A stretch of DNA of 35,488 nt from Sedimenticola hydrogenitrophicus (lineage in GTDB: Bacteria > Pseudomonadota > Gammaproteobacteria > Chromatiales > Chromatiaceae), in NCBI RefSeq assembly GCF_025175675.1, contig NZ_JANIOA010000042.1, positions 1-35,488 of the forward strand, given 5' to 3'. The notes under the pieces were generated by a model. That model did not search any database, had not been told where the DNA came from, and was given only the letters and a program-made list of their open reading frames with translations. A program made the translations under genes and the position numbers. Shown piece after piece: positions 15,481 to 24,224 of this stretch (the stretch's first letter is position 1; every line of letters starts with the position of its first letter).

Positions 15481-16839
15481 TCAGATCAGGAACAGGGTGG
15501 CCAGGCCGAGGAAGGAGAGGAAGCCGACGATATCGGTCACAGTGGTGAGCAGCACCGAGCCGGCCAGGGCCGGATCGATGCCGATTTTTTCCAGCGCCAT
15601 CGGCAGCACCGTGCCGACCAGGGATGCCACGATCAGGTTGATGCACATGGCAGTGGCGATCAATAGTCCGATATTCACATCATGGAACCAGAAGCCGGCG
15701 ATCACCGCTACCACCGCGGCCCAGATCAGGCTGTTGAGGCTGCCGACGGCGAGCTCCTTGAGAATCAGCCAGCGGGTGTTTTTGCTCGAGAGCTGACCCA
15801 GGGCGATGCCGCGTATGGTCAGGGTCAGGGTCTGGCTGCCGGCGATGCCGCCCATGCTGGCGACGATCGGCATCAGTACCGCCAGCGCCACCACTTTCTC
15901 TATCGTGGCCTCGAAATTGCCGATTACCCAGGAGGCTAGCAGGGCGGTTATCAGGTTGATGCCGAGCCACAGCGCCCGGCGCCGGGTGGAGATCAGCACC
16001 GGGGCGAACATATCCTCGTCCTCGGAGAGACCGGCATGGCCCATGAACTGGTGTTCGCCCTCTTCGCGGATCACGTCCACCACGTCGTCGATGGTGATGC
16101 GGCCGATCAGCCTGCCGTTGTCGTCCACCACCGGCGCGGAGATCAGGTCGTGCTGCTCGAAGCGGTTGGCCACCTTGCCGTCGTCCCAGCCGGCCGGGAT
16201 ACCGCGTACATCCAGCGACATCACCTCCGCCACCGTCTCGTCCAGGTCATGGGTCACCAGCACGGTGAGCGGCAGCACCCCCAGGTACTTGCCGTCCCGG
16301 TTGACCACCATCAGGATATCGGTCTGGGGCGGGATCTTGTCCCTGAGATGTCGCAGATAGCGCATCACCACGTCCAGGGTCACCTCGGGGCGCACGGTGA
16401 TGGTGTCCGGGTTCATCAGGCCGCCGGCGGTATCTTCCGGATAGGGGAGGACCGCCTCCAGGCGCTCCCGGCGCTGGTGATCGAGGGAGTCGAGAATCTC
16501 CTGGGTAATGGCCTGCGGCAGTTCCTGGATCAGATCGGCGAGGTCGTCGGTATCCAGCCCCTCGGTGGCAGCCAGCAGCTCCTCCCGGTCCATGCGGCTG
16601 ATCAGGTCCGCGCGCACCTCGTCGGCCACCAGGATCAGCACCTCACCGTCATTCTCCTCGCTGACCAACCCCCAGACGATATCGCGCTGGGCGAGTGGCA
16701 GCGACTCCAGCAAGTGGGCGATTTCCCCCGGATGGAGGGCGTTGAGCATCCGCCGCGCCTGTTGCAGGGTGCCACTCTCCAGGGCCGCGTGCAGCCGGTC
16801 CAGGCGGGTGCTGGTTTGTACGGGTGCCTGCTCAGACAT
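15481..16839 (-). CDS. mgtE: MgtE magnesium transporter
   Basis: A 452-residue inner-membrane Mg2+ channel. The N-terminal superhelical domain (about 10-130) has HPGEIAHLLESLP and DDLADLIQELP repeats. Two CBS domains follow (about 138-260; MNPDTITVR, then DLISAPVVDDNGRLIGRI). The membrane part starts near residue 285 and has five helices, including the pore segment MPIVASMGGIAGSQTLTL with its conserved Gly/Asn-region pattern. In this family the cytoplasmic domains sense Mg2+ and close the pore. It lies downstream of ptsI on the same strand, as in many gammaproteobacteria, but here 491 bp of repeat-rich DNA separates the two. Confidence 0.96.
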   Translation of the reverse strand: MSEQAPVQTSTRLDRLHAALESGTLQQARRMLNALHPGEIAHLLESLPLAQRDIVWGLVSEENDGEVLILVADEVRADLISRMDREELLAATEGLDTDDLADLIQELPQAITQEILDSLDHQRRERLEAVLPYPEDTAGGLMNPDTITVRPEVTLDVVMRYLRHLRDKIPPQTDILMVVNRDGKYLGVLPLTVLVTHDLDETVAEVMSLDVRGIPAGWDDGKVANRFEQHDLISAPVVDDNGRLIGRITIDDVVDVIREEGEHQFMGHAGLSEDEDMFAPVLISTRRRALWLGINLITALLASWVIGNFEATIEKVVALAVLMPIVASMGGIAGSQTLTLTIRGIALGQLSSKNTRWLILKELAVGSLNSLIWAAVVAVIAGFWFHDVNIGLLIATAMCINLIVASLVGTVLPMALEKIGIDPALAGSVLLTTVTDIVGFLSFLGLATLFLI

Positions 16840-16988
16840 GGCCGATAGAGTTCCTCGCCGGGTAAAGGGTAGGTGGTCGGGTCGCGGCCGATTCTAGCAG
16901 TTGCGGATGACAAGCGGGAGACAGATGACGCGAATAAAAGCTAACAGTCTTCCAATTTAATATTGCCGGGTAAAGCTGTTTCAGTTTC

Positions 16989-17128
16989 GTAGGGTGGATA
17001 AACGACAGCGCATGCCATCCTCAGGTCCGTAACCGGTACATTGCACCCTCGGTTCCGTTATCGGTACATCCCTGTACCACCCCTCATCGCGGCTATGGTG
17101 GATGCGCCTACCGGCTTATCCACCCTAC
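16989..17128. repeat. Inverted-repeat element enclosing 64-bp repeat copy B
   Basis: Perfect 13-bp ends GTAGGGTGGATAA (16989-17001) and TTATCCACCCTAC (17116-17128) enclose 114 bp. Inside, 17015-17078 is the inverted counterpart of the segment at 4473-4536. GCGCATGCCATCC and GGTGGATGCGC extend the pairing of the arms. No protein is encoded. It lies between mgtE and ptsI. Confidence 0.78.
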
Positions 17129-17143
17129 ATAAAGTGTTTTATC

Positions 17144-17313
17144 AACTCAAGTTTCGGAGTTCAAAAGGCATCGTTCAGGGCGGGCTATCCCCTTGCCGGG
17201 ATCGTCGGAGGCATTCGTGCCGACGCCGAGGGCATATAGATACGTATTCACAGCGTGTCCCGGCAAGGGGGTGGCCCGCCCGGTGTCTGGAACTGAACTC
17301 CGAAACTTGAGTT
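17144..17313. repeat. 170-bp foldback element with 19-bp perfect ends
   Basis: AACTCAAGTTTCGGAGTTC (17144-17162) is the exact inverse of 17295-17313. Inside, GGGCGGGC (17178-17185) pairs with GCCCGCCC (17274-17281), and CCCCTTGCCGGGA (17189-17201) pairs perfectly with 17258-17270. A terminal hairpin is formed by CGTCGG and CCGACG. ATC flanks both ends (17141-17143, 17314-17316), possibly a 3-bp target duplication. Almost the whole unit can fold into one long stem. It begins 18 bases past the ptsI stop and could also act as its transcription end. Confidence 0.82.
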
Positions 17314-17330
17314 ATCAAATTGAAGTAGTG

Positions 17331-19046
17331 CTAGTTACAGATCTTCCTGAGCTGCAGCTCGAAATCGCGCTCGCCCAGTCGCTTCATCAGCTTGCGGGTT
17401 TGTCTGGCCAGTTTTGCCGCATCCAGTTGCAGCAGCAGCTCCTTGGCGATCAGCAGCGACCCGGGCTGCATGCTGAACTCCCGCAGCCCCATGCCGATCA
17501 GCAGGGGAATGTAGCGCGGGTCACCAGCCATCTCCCCGCACATGCTGACCGGGATGCCGGCCTGCTGGCCGGCCGTGATCACCATCTGGATCAGCCTCAG
17601 GATCGCCGGGTGCAGCGGATCGTAGAGGTAGTTCACCTCGTCGTCTACGCGGTCGATCGCCAGAGTATACTGGATCAGGTCGTTGGTACCGATGGAGAGG
17701 AAATCCAGCTCACGGCTGAAGGCGTCGGCGGCCAGGGCGGCGGCCGGCACCTCGATCATCCCGCCCAGGGGGATACCCTTGGCGAACGCCACGCCCTCGG
17801 CGCTCAGAGCCTCCTCGGCTTCGGCAATCAGCGTCTTCAGCTTCCGCACCTCATGGAGGGTGGAGAGCATCGGGATCATGATGCGTACCGGTCCGTGGAC
17901 GGCGGCGCGCAGGATCGCCCGCAATTGGGGCTGGAACATCTTCGGTTCCTTCAGGCAGAGGCGGACGGCGCGCAGCCCGAGTGCCGGATTGCAGCTGGAG
18001 GTGGTGCAGCCGTCGACCTGCTTGTCGGCGCCTAGATCCAGGGTGCGAATGGTGATGGGAATGCCGTTGAGTCCTTCCACTACCTGGCGGTAGGTCTGGT
18101 AATGCTCCTCTTCATCCGGCATCTCCTGGCGGTTCATATAGAGAAACTCGGTACGGTAGAGGCCCACCGCATCGGCCTTGAGTTCACGGGTGGACTGGAT
18201 ATCCTCGGGCAGTTCGATATTGGCCATCAGCAGGACCGGAACCCCTTCACGGGTGGTGGCCGCCTTGCCGATCAGGCTGCGCAGCTGGGCATCCCGTCCC
18301 CACGCGGCGTCGATCCGCTCCTGATAGTGGGAGAGGATGGTCTGATCGGCCCCCGCAAGCACCACACCCTGCTCCCCATCCACCACCACCAGCTCGCCGT
18401 GGCGTAGCAGGCGGGTGATGCCGTGCACCCCGACCACCGCCGGAATGCCGAGGCTGCGGGCGAGGATCGCGGTATGCGACATGGGGCCGCCGAATTCGGT
18501 AATGAAGGCGGCGATACCCTGGTGGCGCATCACGATGGTGTCGGCCGGGTTGAGATCCAGGGCCAGGATCACCTTGCCGTCGAGATCCTCGTCGTTGTCG
18601 TCGTCCAGCTCCAGCAGGCTCACCTGGATCTGGTTCACCACATGTTCCACGTCATCCTTACGGGTCCGCAGGTAGGGATCGTCCATGGTGTCGAACACCT
18701 TTACCAGCGATTGGCGCTGCAGTTGCAGCGCCCATTCGGCGGCATAGGCGTGTTTGTGGATCAGCTCGATCGGTACCTCGACCAGGGCCGCGTCGTTCAT
18801 CATCAGGAGATGGGTGTCGATGAAGGCGATGATATCCGAGCGGGTGTTTTCGGGGATCCGCTGGCGGATCTCCTTCAGGCGCGCCCGGGCGCCTTTGACC
18901 GCCAGCCGAAAGCGTTTGATCTCGGCCGGGATGCCGGCCTTGTCGATCAGGCGTGGGCTGATATCCAGCAGGCCACGCTGCATGATATGGGCCTCGCCGA
19001 TGGCGATACCCCGGGTAATGCCGATGCCGTTGCCGGCGAAGGTCAT
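17331..19046 (-). CDS. ptsI: PTS enzyme I (phosphoenolpyruvate-protein phosphotransferase)
   Basis: Enzyme I takes phosphate from phosphoenolpyruvate and passes it to HPr. The 571-residue protein has the N-terminal HPr-binding/His domain with the active histidine His191 in GGPMSHTAILARS, the linker, and the PEP-binding barrel with GLYRTEFLYMNR, IRTLDLGADKQ, IGTNDLIQYT and the cysteine loop SMCGEMAGD. There is no N-terminal GAF domain, so it is the PtsI type rather than PtsP. It overlaps the HPr gene by 4 bases (ATGA). No sugar-specific EII is encoded nearby. Together with HPr and EIIA-Ntr it probably runs a regulatory PTS. Confidence 0.95.
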   Translation of the reverse strand: MTFAGNGIGITRGIAIGEAHIMQRGLLDISPRLIDKAGIPAEIKRFRLAVKGARARLKEIRQRIPENTRSDIIAFIDTHLLMMNDAALVEVPIELIHKHAYAAEWALQLQRQSLVKVFDTMDDPYLRTRKDDVEHVVNQIQVSLLELDDDNDEDLDGKVILALDLNPADTIVMRHQGIAAFITEFGGPMSHTAILARSLGIPAVVGVHGITRLLRHGELVVVDGEQGVVLAGADQTILSHYQERIDAAWGRDAQLRSLIGKAATTREGVPVLLMANIELPEDIQSTRELKADAVGLYRTEFLYMNRQEMPDEEEHYQTYRQVVEGLNGIPITIRTLDLGADKQVDGCTTSSCNPALGLRAVRLCLKEPKMFQPQLRAILRAAVHGPVRIMIPMLSTLHEVRKLKTLIAEAEEALSAEGVAFAKGIPLGGMIEVPAAALAADAFSRELDFLSIGTNDLIQYTLAIDRVDDEVNYLYDPLHPAILRLIQMVITAGQQAGIPVSMCGEMAGDPRYIPLLIGMGLREFSMQPGSLLIAKELLLQLDAAKLARQTRKLMKRLGERDFELQLRKICN

Positions 19047-19312
19047 TCGGGTTCTCCAAAGCGGTCGTTGATCAGCGCCTCAAGGGCATTGGCCGCCGCG
19101 ACCTCATCCTCACCCTCGGTCATGAGTGTCAATTCGGTTCCCTGACTGGCCGCCAGCATCATCACCTCCATAATACTCTTTCCATTGGCCGGCCTGGCGT
19201 CGCGGATCAGCTGAATGGTGCAGCTGTACTGTCCCGCCTCGGTGATGAACTTGGCCGCCGCGCGGGCGTGCAGTCCCAGCCGATTGATGATGGTAATCTG
19301 TTTTTTGACCAT
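19043..19312 (-). CDS. ptsH: HPr phosphocarrier protein
   Basis: The 89-residue cytoplasmic carrier passes phosphate from enzyme I to EIIA. It begins MVKKQITIINRLGLHARAAA, with the active histidine at exactly position 15. Ser46 lies in GKSIMEVM, the site that HPr kinase phosphorylates in organisms that have it; no hprK is present in this cluster. The length and motifs are complete. The ATG at 19312 follows AGGGGG at a slightly long spacing; upstream in-frame codons are not HPr-like. Its stop overlaps the ptsI start. It lies 142 bp after rapZ, and no mannose-type EIIA gene fits in that gap. Confidence 0.95.
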   Translation of the reverse strand: MVKKQITIINRLGLHARAAAKFITEAGQYSCTIQLIRDARPANGKSIMEVMMLAASQGTELTLMTEGEDEVAAANALEALINDRFGEPE

Positions 19313-19454
19313 AAATAGCCCATACCCCCTGCCATGGGAAACCAATATCGCACAATCCGCGCGTTTGATAAAACATCCGTTGCCGGCGAAGCGCGCCTTG
19401 CGGACGTGGCCCAGGAGCGCACTCGGTGCCGCGGAATTATTCTTGCGCGGGCGC

Positions 19455-20324
19455 TTAGGTGGTTTCGCGGGGCAGGTCGCGGTGGCGGGTCTGGATCTGC
19501 CGGCCACAGGTGCGGAAATGGGCGGCCAGCTGTTCCACTAGGTAGACCGAGCGGTGCTGCCCGCCGGTGCAGCCGATGGCAATGGTCAGGTAGCTGCGCC
19601 CCTCGGCCTCGAAGCAGGGGATCCACTGCTCCAGGAAACGGATCAGATCCTCTTTGTAGCGCTGCACATCACCGCTCTCCTCCAGGTAAGCCTGTACCGG
19701 ACCATCTTTTCCCGTAAGCTGGCGCAGTGCCGGCTGCCAGTGCGGGTTGGGCAGGCAGCGTGCGTCATAGACAAAGTCGGCGTCCCGTGGCACCCCCTGC
19801 TTGAAGCCGAAGGACTGCAACAGCAGGGAGATCTTGGTGCCCAGCCGCTCGGTGATCCGGGAGCGGATGAGGTGCCGCAGTTCATGCAGCGTGGTCTGGC
19901 TGGTATCGATGCGCAGGTCGGCGACGCGCAGAAACGGTGCCATCAGCTCCCGCTCATAGCTGATCGCCTCGGCCAGCGGGCGGGCACCGCCGGTCAGGGG
20001 GTGACGCCGCCGGGTCTCGCTGAAGCGTTTGATCAGGGTCTCGTCCTGGGCCTCCAGGAAGATCACCTCATAGCGGATGTTCCGTGTCTTCAGCGGTTGC
20101 AGCAGTCTGGCGATGCTTTCGAACTCATCCGGTGTGTTGCGCGCATCGATACTGATGGCGACCAGCTCGAAGCGTTTGTCCCGTCGGCTGACCAGTTCGC
20201 TGGCGAATGCGGGGAGCAGGAAGACAGGCAGATTATCGACGCAGTAGTAACCCTCGTCTTCCAGGGTATGGAGTGCAACGCTCTTGCCGGATCCGGAGAG
20301 TCCGCTGATGATGGCCAGCTTCAT
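19455..20324 (-). CDS. rapZ: RNase adapter protein RapZ
   Basis: RapZ (YvcJ family) binds nucleotides and, in enterobacteria, directs RNase E to the small RNA GlmZ to control glucosamine-6-phosphate synthase. The 289-residue product starts MKLAIISGLSGSGKS, with the Walker A at residues 8-15. DNLPVFLLP, SIDARN, RRRHPL and the C-terminal block with SFGFKQGVP, AIGCTGGQHRSVYL are all family signatures. The length matches (E. coli 284). I chose the ATG at 20324, since the frame upstream runs into non-coding DNA. No clear glmZ-like RNA is seen nearby. It lies between ptsN and ptsH, as usual. Confidence 0.96.
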   Translation of the reverse strand: MKLAIISGLSGSGKSVALHTLEDEGYYCVDNLPVFLLPAFASELVSRRDKRFELVAISIDARNTPDEFESIARLLQPLKTRNIRYEVIFLEAQDETLIKRFSETRRRHPLTGGARPLAEAISYERELMAPFLRVADLRIDTSQTTLHELRHLIRSRITERLGTKISLLLQSFGFKQGVPRDADFVYDARCLPNPHWQPALRQLTGKDGPVQAYLEESGDVQRYKEDLIRFLEQWIPCFEAEGRSYLTIAIGCTGGQHRSVYLVEQLAAHFRTCGRQIQTRHRDLPRETT

Positions 20325-20419
20325 AGGGTTTCCGTTGGCTCTGTCCAAATTATTGGTTGGTGTTGATGTATTTTGGTGAATGACCCTTAGGAACGGCTCC
20401 GCCGCGAACAATGCCGTGG

Positions 20420-20476
20420 TTTTGTAGGAGCGCCTCTGGCGCGAAGGCTTGTCGCGGTCAAGCCACTCCTACAAAA
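20420..20476. repeat. Short palindromic repeat between ptsN and rapZ
   Basis: TTTTGTAGGAG (20420-20430) is the exact inverse of CTCCTACAAAA (20466-20476), around a 35-base middle with GCGCC/GGCGC. It resembles the GTAGGAGCG type of REP found in many gammaproteobacteria. It lies in the 182-bp gap between rapZ and ptsN; I see nothing else in that gap. Confidence 0.7.
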
Positions 20477-20506
20477 GCACTGTCCCTCATGCAATACCTC
20501 AGCCGA

Positions 20507-20983
20507 TCAGCCGTTGGCACTGATCGGTAGCGGCTCCTGCTGTATGAACTCCCGCAGCAGTGCCGCGCTGTCCCCGGTCTTGCGCAGCCGCTGGCAGAAG
20601 GCTTCGTCGCTGAACAGGGTGGCCAGTTTCGCCAACAGCTGCAGATGCTCCTCGGTGGCCGCTTCCGGTACCAGCAGACCGAACACCAGGTCGACCGGAT
20701 GTCCGTCAATGGCGTCGAAATCGGCCCCGGACTGGAGTTGGAGAAAGGCGCCACGGGCCTGAGTGACACCGGCAACACGGGCATGAGGCAGTGCGATACC
20801 ATGCCCCAGCCCGGTGCTGCCCAATCGTTCCCGCTCGAGTAGTTTGTCGAACACGGTGCCTTGGTTGAGCTCCTCCGAGGCGGTTGCCAGCAGTCCTGCC
20901 AGCTCTTCAAGAATACGCTTTTTACTGCCCGCGGGATTCGCGGCACTGATGCGTTCGGCACTGATAAAGTTTGCGGGAAACAT
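20507..20983 (-). CDS. ptsN: Nitrogen-regulatory PTS EIIA
   Basis: The 158-residue EIIA-Ntr is the last phosphate acceptor of the regulatory PTS; its phosphorylation state controls potassium transport and stress responses in other bacteria. The active histidine is His67 in GHGIALPHARV. ERERLGSTGLG before it and PVDLVFGLLVP after it are family landmarks. EEHLQLLAKLATLFSD matches the C-terminal helix. The gene follows hpf after 15 bases and is followed by rapZ, the conserved order next to rpoN. Confidence 0.95.
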   Translation of the reverse strand: MFPANFISAERISAANPAGSKKRILEELAGLLATASEELNQGTVFDKLLERERLGSTGLGHGIALPHARVAGVTQARGAFLQLQSGADFDAIDGHPVDLVFGLLVPEAATEEHLQLLAKLATLFSDEAFCQRLRKTGDSAALLREFIQQEPLPISANG

Positions 20984-20998
20984 GGTTTTGCCTGTTAT

Positions 20999-21334
20999 TC
21001 AGATTTCGGCGTTGGCCGGGTCGATACCCTTCATGCCCACACCGTTGCGATGGTTGGTGCTCTTCTCTTTGAGCTTTTTGACCTGGCGGTCAACCTTATC
21101 GACGAGTCCGTCGATGGCGGCATACATATCCTCTTCTACACAGTCGGCAAAGACATCGGCGCCATTCACATGGAGAGTGGCTTCGGCCTTCTGGCGCAGC
21201 TTCTCAACGCTCAGAATGACGTGGATCTTGGTGACATGATCGAAGTGCCGCTCCAGACGCTCGAATTTTGTCGAGACATAGTTGTTCATGGCTTCGGTGA
21301 TGTCCACATGGTGACCGGTGATGCTGATTTGCAT
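20999..21334 (-). CDS. hpf: Ribosome hibernation promoting factor
   Basis: HPF binds the decoding centre of the small ribosomal subunit and promotes ribosome inactivation and dimerisation when growth stops. The 111-residue product is the short form: MQISITGHHVDITEAMNNYV at the start, a KFERLERHFD helix, AEATLHVNGADVFA, EDMYAAIDGLVDKVDRQVKKLKEK. It lacks the C-terminal domain of long HPF. AAGGAG precedes the ATG. It follows rpoN after 24 bp, the classic location of this gene. Confidence 0.95.
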   Translation of the reverse strand: MQISITGHHVDITEAMNNYVSTKFERLERHFDHVTKIHVILSVEKLRQKAEATLHVNGADVFADCVEEDMYAAIDGLVDKVDRQVKKLKEKSTNHRNGVGMKGIDPANAEI

Positions 21335-21358
21335 GGTTTGCTCCTTGGTTACAGGCCT

Positions 21359-22861
21359 CTAGACGAGGCGCTTGCGCTCGTTTGATGGCGGAATCGCCAT
21401 GGACTCGCGGTATTTTGCTACTGTCCGCCGCGCGACCTGGATGCCCTGATCCGCGAGTATGCTGGCCAGTTTGTTGTCGCTGAGTGGCTTGTTTGGCTTC
21501 TCCGCAGCGACCAGTTTCTTGATCAGTGCGCGTATCGCGGTGGCGGAACACTCTCCGCCCCCAGCCGTGCTGACATGGCTGGAGAAGAAATACTTGAATT
21601 CCAGTGTACCCCGGGGGGTATGCATGTATTTTTGCGTGGTGACCCGTGAAATGGTGGATTCGTGCAGTTCCAGGGCCTCGGCGATGTCCCGCAGCACCAG
21701 CGGCTTCATCGCCTCCGCACCGTGTTCGAAGTAGCCCCGCTGCAGCTCGACTATCTTGGTCGCCACCCGCAACAGGGTCTCGTTGCGGCTCATCAGGCTC
21801 TTGATGAACCAGCGCGCCTCCTGCAGGTGGTTCTTCAGATAGTTGTTGTCGTCACTGTTGTCGGCACGGCGGATCAGCCGCGAATATTCCGGGTTGACCC
21901 TGAGTTTGGGGGCGGCCTCGGCATTCAGGTCCACATGCCAGGTGCCATCACGCCGGGTCACGAACACATCCGGGATGACATACTGGGGTTCGGTCTCGGC
22001 CACCAGGCTGCCGGGGCGGGGAATCAGTGAGCGGATCAGCTGGTTGATCGATTTCAGGGTGTCGTCATCGATCTTCAGCTTGCGTTTGATCTGATTGTGG
22101 TCCTGCTGGGCCAGCAGGTCGAAGTGATCGCTGATCAGGCGGGTAGTCAGGGCCGCCGCCGGATGGGGCTCCGGCAGCTGGCGCAGCTGGATCAGCAGGC
22201 ACTCCCGCAGGTCGCGGGCGCCCACGCCGGGCGGATCGAACTGCTGAATGCGGTGCAGCACCGCCTCGATCTCGTCCTGCTCGACAGCTTCGTCGGCCAT
22301 GCCGTCAAGAATTTCGTTCAGATCCATCCGCAGGTAGCCGTCCTCATCGATGCCATCGATGATGGCCACCGCGATGCCGCGATCCAGGTCGCTGAACGGG
22401 GTCAGATTGAGCTGCCAGGTGAGGTAGTCGTAGAGGGTGCGGGCGCTGCGGCGCTGCGCCAGGTAGTCGCCGTCCCCCGATTCCCGGGATGCCAGGCCGG
22501 ATGAGGGGGGGAGGGTGCTGTCATAGACATCGTCCCAGCCGCTGTCCACCGGCAGCTCTTCCGGCATGGCGTTGGCCTCGCCGTTGATCTCTTTTTCGTT
22601 GTTGAGGTCGTTGCTGGTGGTTTTTTCCCCTTTCAGGCCCTCGCCATTGAGCCGTTCCAGGGTCGATTGCCGCTCATTCGGGCCGACCTCTTCGCGGGCA
22701 CTGTTATCCTCTTCGGTCTCCAGCATCAGGTTGGAGTCGAGCGCCTCCTGGATCTCCTGCTTGAGATCCAGGGTCGACAGTTGCAGCAAGCGGATGGCCT
22801 GCTGCAGCTGCGGCGTCATGGTGAGATGTTGGCCAAGGCGAAGCTGGAGCGTTTGCTTCAT
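21359..22861 (-). CDS. rpoN: RNA polymerase sigma-54 factor
   Basis: Sigma-54 directs RNA polymerase to -24/-12 promoters, which need an enhancer-binding ATPase. The 500-residue protein has region I at the start (MKQTLQLRLGQHLTMTPQLQ, Gln-rich and Leu-rich), an acidic region II (about 50-130), the core-binding domain (LTWQLNLTPF onward), the helix-turn-helix segment (LELHESTISRVTTQKYM) and the RpoN box ARRTVAKYRE (477-486). Everything expected is present. No Shine-Dalgarno sequence is obvious before the ATG. I see no sigma-54-type promoter (TGGCAC-N5-TTGC) in the window. Confidence 0.97.
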   Translation of the reverse strand: MKQTLQLRLGQHLTMTPQLQQAIRLLQLSTLDLKQEIQEALDSNLMLETEEDNSAREEVGPNERQSTLERLNGEGLKGEKTTSNDLNNEKEINGEANAMPEELPVDSGWDDVYDSTLPPSSGLASRESGDGDYLAQRRSARTLYDYLTWQLNLTPFSDLDRGIAVAIIDGIDEDGYLRMDLNEILDGMADEAVEQDEIEAVLHRIQQFDPPGVGARDLRECLLIQLRQLPEPHPAAALTTRLISDHFDLLAQQDHNQIKRKLKIDDDTLKSINQLIRSLIPRPGSLVAETEPQYVIPDVFVTRRDGTWHVDLNAEAAPKLRVNPEYSRLIRRADNSDDNNYLKNHLQEARWFIKSLMSRNETLLRVATKIVELQRGYFEHGAEAMKPLVLRDIAEALELHESTISRVTTQKYMHTPRGTLEFKYFFSSHVSTAGGGECSATAIRALIKKLVAAEKPNKPLSDNKLASILADQGIQVARRTVAKYRESMAIPPSNERKRLV

Positions 22862-22976
22862 GCGGGTATCTGAATCTGGTACGTAATTTGTATGATTTTC
22901 ACGATTTCATTTTAGCGTAAAAAATGGCCAGACGCACAAGGGGAAAATGGTTTATTGCCGTGCATCAACTGATGCA

Positions 22977-23702
22977 CTACAAACTGAACTCTTTTCCCAG
23001 ATAGACCGAGCGCACCTCTTCGTGGGCCAGAATGTGTTCCGGTTCCCCCTCCGCCAGCACCTGGCCCTCACTGATGATGTAGGCGCGCTGACAGATTCCC
23101 AGGGTCTCCCGGACGTTGTGATCGGTGATCAGCACGCCGATGCCCCGGGAAGAGAGTGTACGGATAATATTCTGGATGTCCTTGACCGAGATCGGGTCGA
23201 TACCGGCGAATGGCTCGTCAAGCAGGATAAAACGGGGCTCCATGGCCAGCGAACGGGCGATCTCCAGGCGCCGGCGCTCGCCCCCGGAGAGGCTCATCGC
23301 CTGGTTGTTGCGCAGGTGGGTGAGGTGGAAATCCACCAGCAGCGCCTCGCAAGCCTCGAGCTGTTCCGGCCGCTTCAGATCCTTGCGGGTCTCCAGAATG
23401 GCGAAGATATTGTTGAACACGGTCAACTTGCGGAAGATCGAGGGCTCCTGGGCCAGATAGCCCAGTCCGAGGCGTGCCCGGGCATGCATCGGCAGCGCGG
23501 TGATGTCGTGTCCATCGATCCGGATGGTCCCGCCTTCCGAGGGGACCAGTCCGGCGATCATGTAGAAACAGGTGGTTTTGCCGGCGCCGTTGGGACCCAG
23601 CAGCCCCACCACTTCACCGCTGGAGACCTGCAGGGAGACGCCGTTCACCACGGCTCGGCGGCGATAATGTTTCGCCAGCTTGTCGGCAGACAGGACAGTC
23701 AT
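22977..23702 (-). CDS. lptB: LPS export ABC transporter ATP-binding protein LptB
   Basis: LptB is the ATPase of the LptB2FGC complex that extracts lipopolysaccharide from the inner membrane. The 241-residue protein has Walker [10 protein letters not shown] (36-44), the LptB-like [20 protein letters not shown] region, signature LSGGERRR, Walker [14 protein letters not shown] and the switch histidine in ITDHNVRET. The length is that of E. coli LptB. It lies between lptA (6 bases upstream) and rpoN. LptF and LptG are not in this window. Confidence 0.97.
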   Translation of the reverse strand: MTVLSADKLAKHYRRRAVVNGVSLQVSSGEVVGLLGPNGAGKTTCFYMIAGLVPSEGGTIRIDGHDITALPMHARARLGLGYLAQEPSIFRKLTVFNNIFAILETRKDLKRPEQLEACEALLVDFHLTHLRNNQAMSLSGGERRRLEIARSLAMEPRFILLDEPFAGIDPISVKDIQNIIRTLSSRGIGVLITDHNVRETLGICQRAYIISEGQVLAEGEPEHILAHEEVRSVYLGKEFSL

Positions 23703-23708
23703 GGGGGG

Positions 23709-24224
23709 TTACTTTTTTCCGCCGATGGTGACCCGGACACGCTCTTTGCCCTGGGCGCTGGCACCGGCCTTGACCACGGCCCGGGCGCGATCATAGATGA
23801 TCCGGTCGCTCTTGAAGGTATCCTGGCCCTGGATGAGGACGGCGTCTCCGATCATGTTGATGATTTCGCTGTTGGCGGAGTATTCCGCTTTCCTGGCGCG
23901 ACCCTTGATGGTGCCCTGGTCGCCCTCGGTCTCCTGGCGGAAGGTGGCCGGATTGCCGATGGCCTCGATCTGGTCGTTCTGATCCTGGCGCTGGGTGACG
24001 GTCACCTGGTCGGCCTTGATGACGATACTGCCCTGGGTCAGCTCGACATTGCCCTTGTAGGTGCTGATGCCGTTGCGGTCATCAATATCCACGGCATCCG
24101 CCTCTATGTAGATGGGCTGGTCTTTGTCCGACTGCAGGGCGGCGGCATGTCCCGGCAGGATCAGCAGCAGGGTGATGGCCAGCCAGCGGCGGCGGGTGTG
24201 CGGGTCCTTAAGGGTTGACTTCAT
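23709..24224 (-). CDS. lptA: LPS transport periplasmic protein LptA
   Basis: LptA forms the periplasmic bridge carrying lipopolysaccharide to LptD at the outer membrane. The 171-residue precursor has a signal peptide (WLAITLLLILPGHAAA) and an OstA-fold: PIYIEADAVDIDDRNGISTYKG, VELTQGSIVIKADQV, NPATFRQ, AEYSANSEIINMIGDAVLIQ and the final strand DRIIYDRARAVVKAG. The start at 24224 has GAGG at good spacing and overlaps the lptC end by 17 bases. A start five codons earlier is possible. Confidence 0.94.
   Translation of the reverse strand: MKSTLKDPHTRRRWLAITLLLILPGHAAALQSDKDQPIYIEADAVDIDDRNGISTYKGNVELTQGSIVIKADQVTVTQRQDQNDQIEAIGNPATFRQETEGDQGTIKGRARKAEYSANSEIINMIGDAVLIQGQDTFKSDRIIYDRARAVVKAGASAQGKERVRVTIGGKK

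Noticed and set aside
19313-19454. Possible remnant of a mannose-type EIIA gene between rapZ and ptsH
   Set aside because: I read all frames and saw no EIIA motif; the gap is simply short.
20420-20476. Palindrome as ptsN terminator
   Set aside because: The T-run on the minus strand is only TTTT at the stem base itself; the repeated GTAGGAG type fits a REP better.
22947-24218. 423-codon plus-strand frame opposite lptB and lptA
   Set aside because: It spans two well-supported genes on the other strand and has no recognisable motif.
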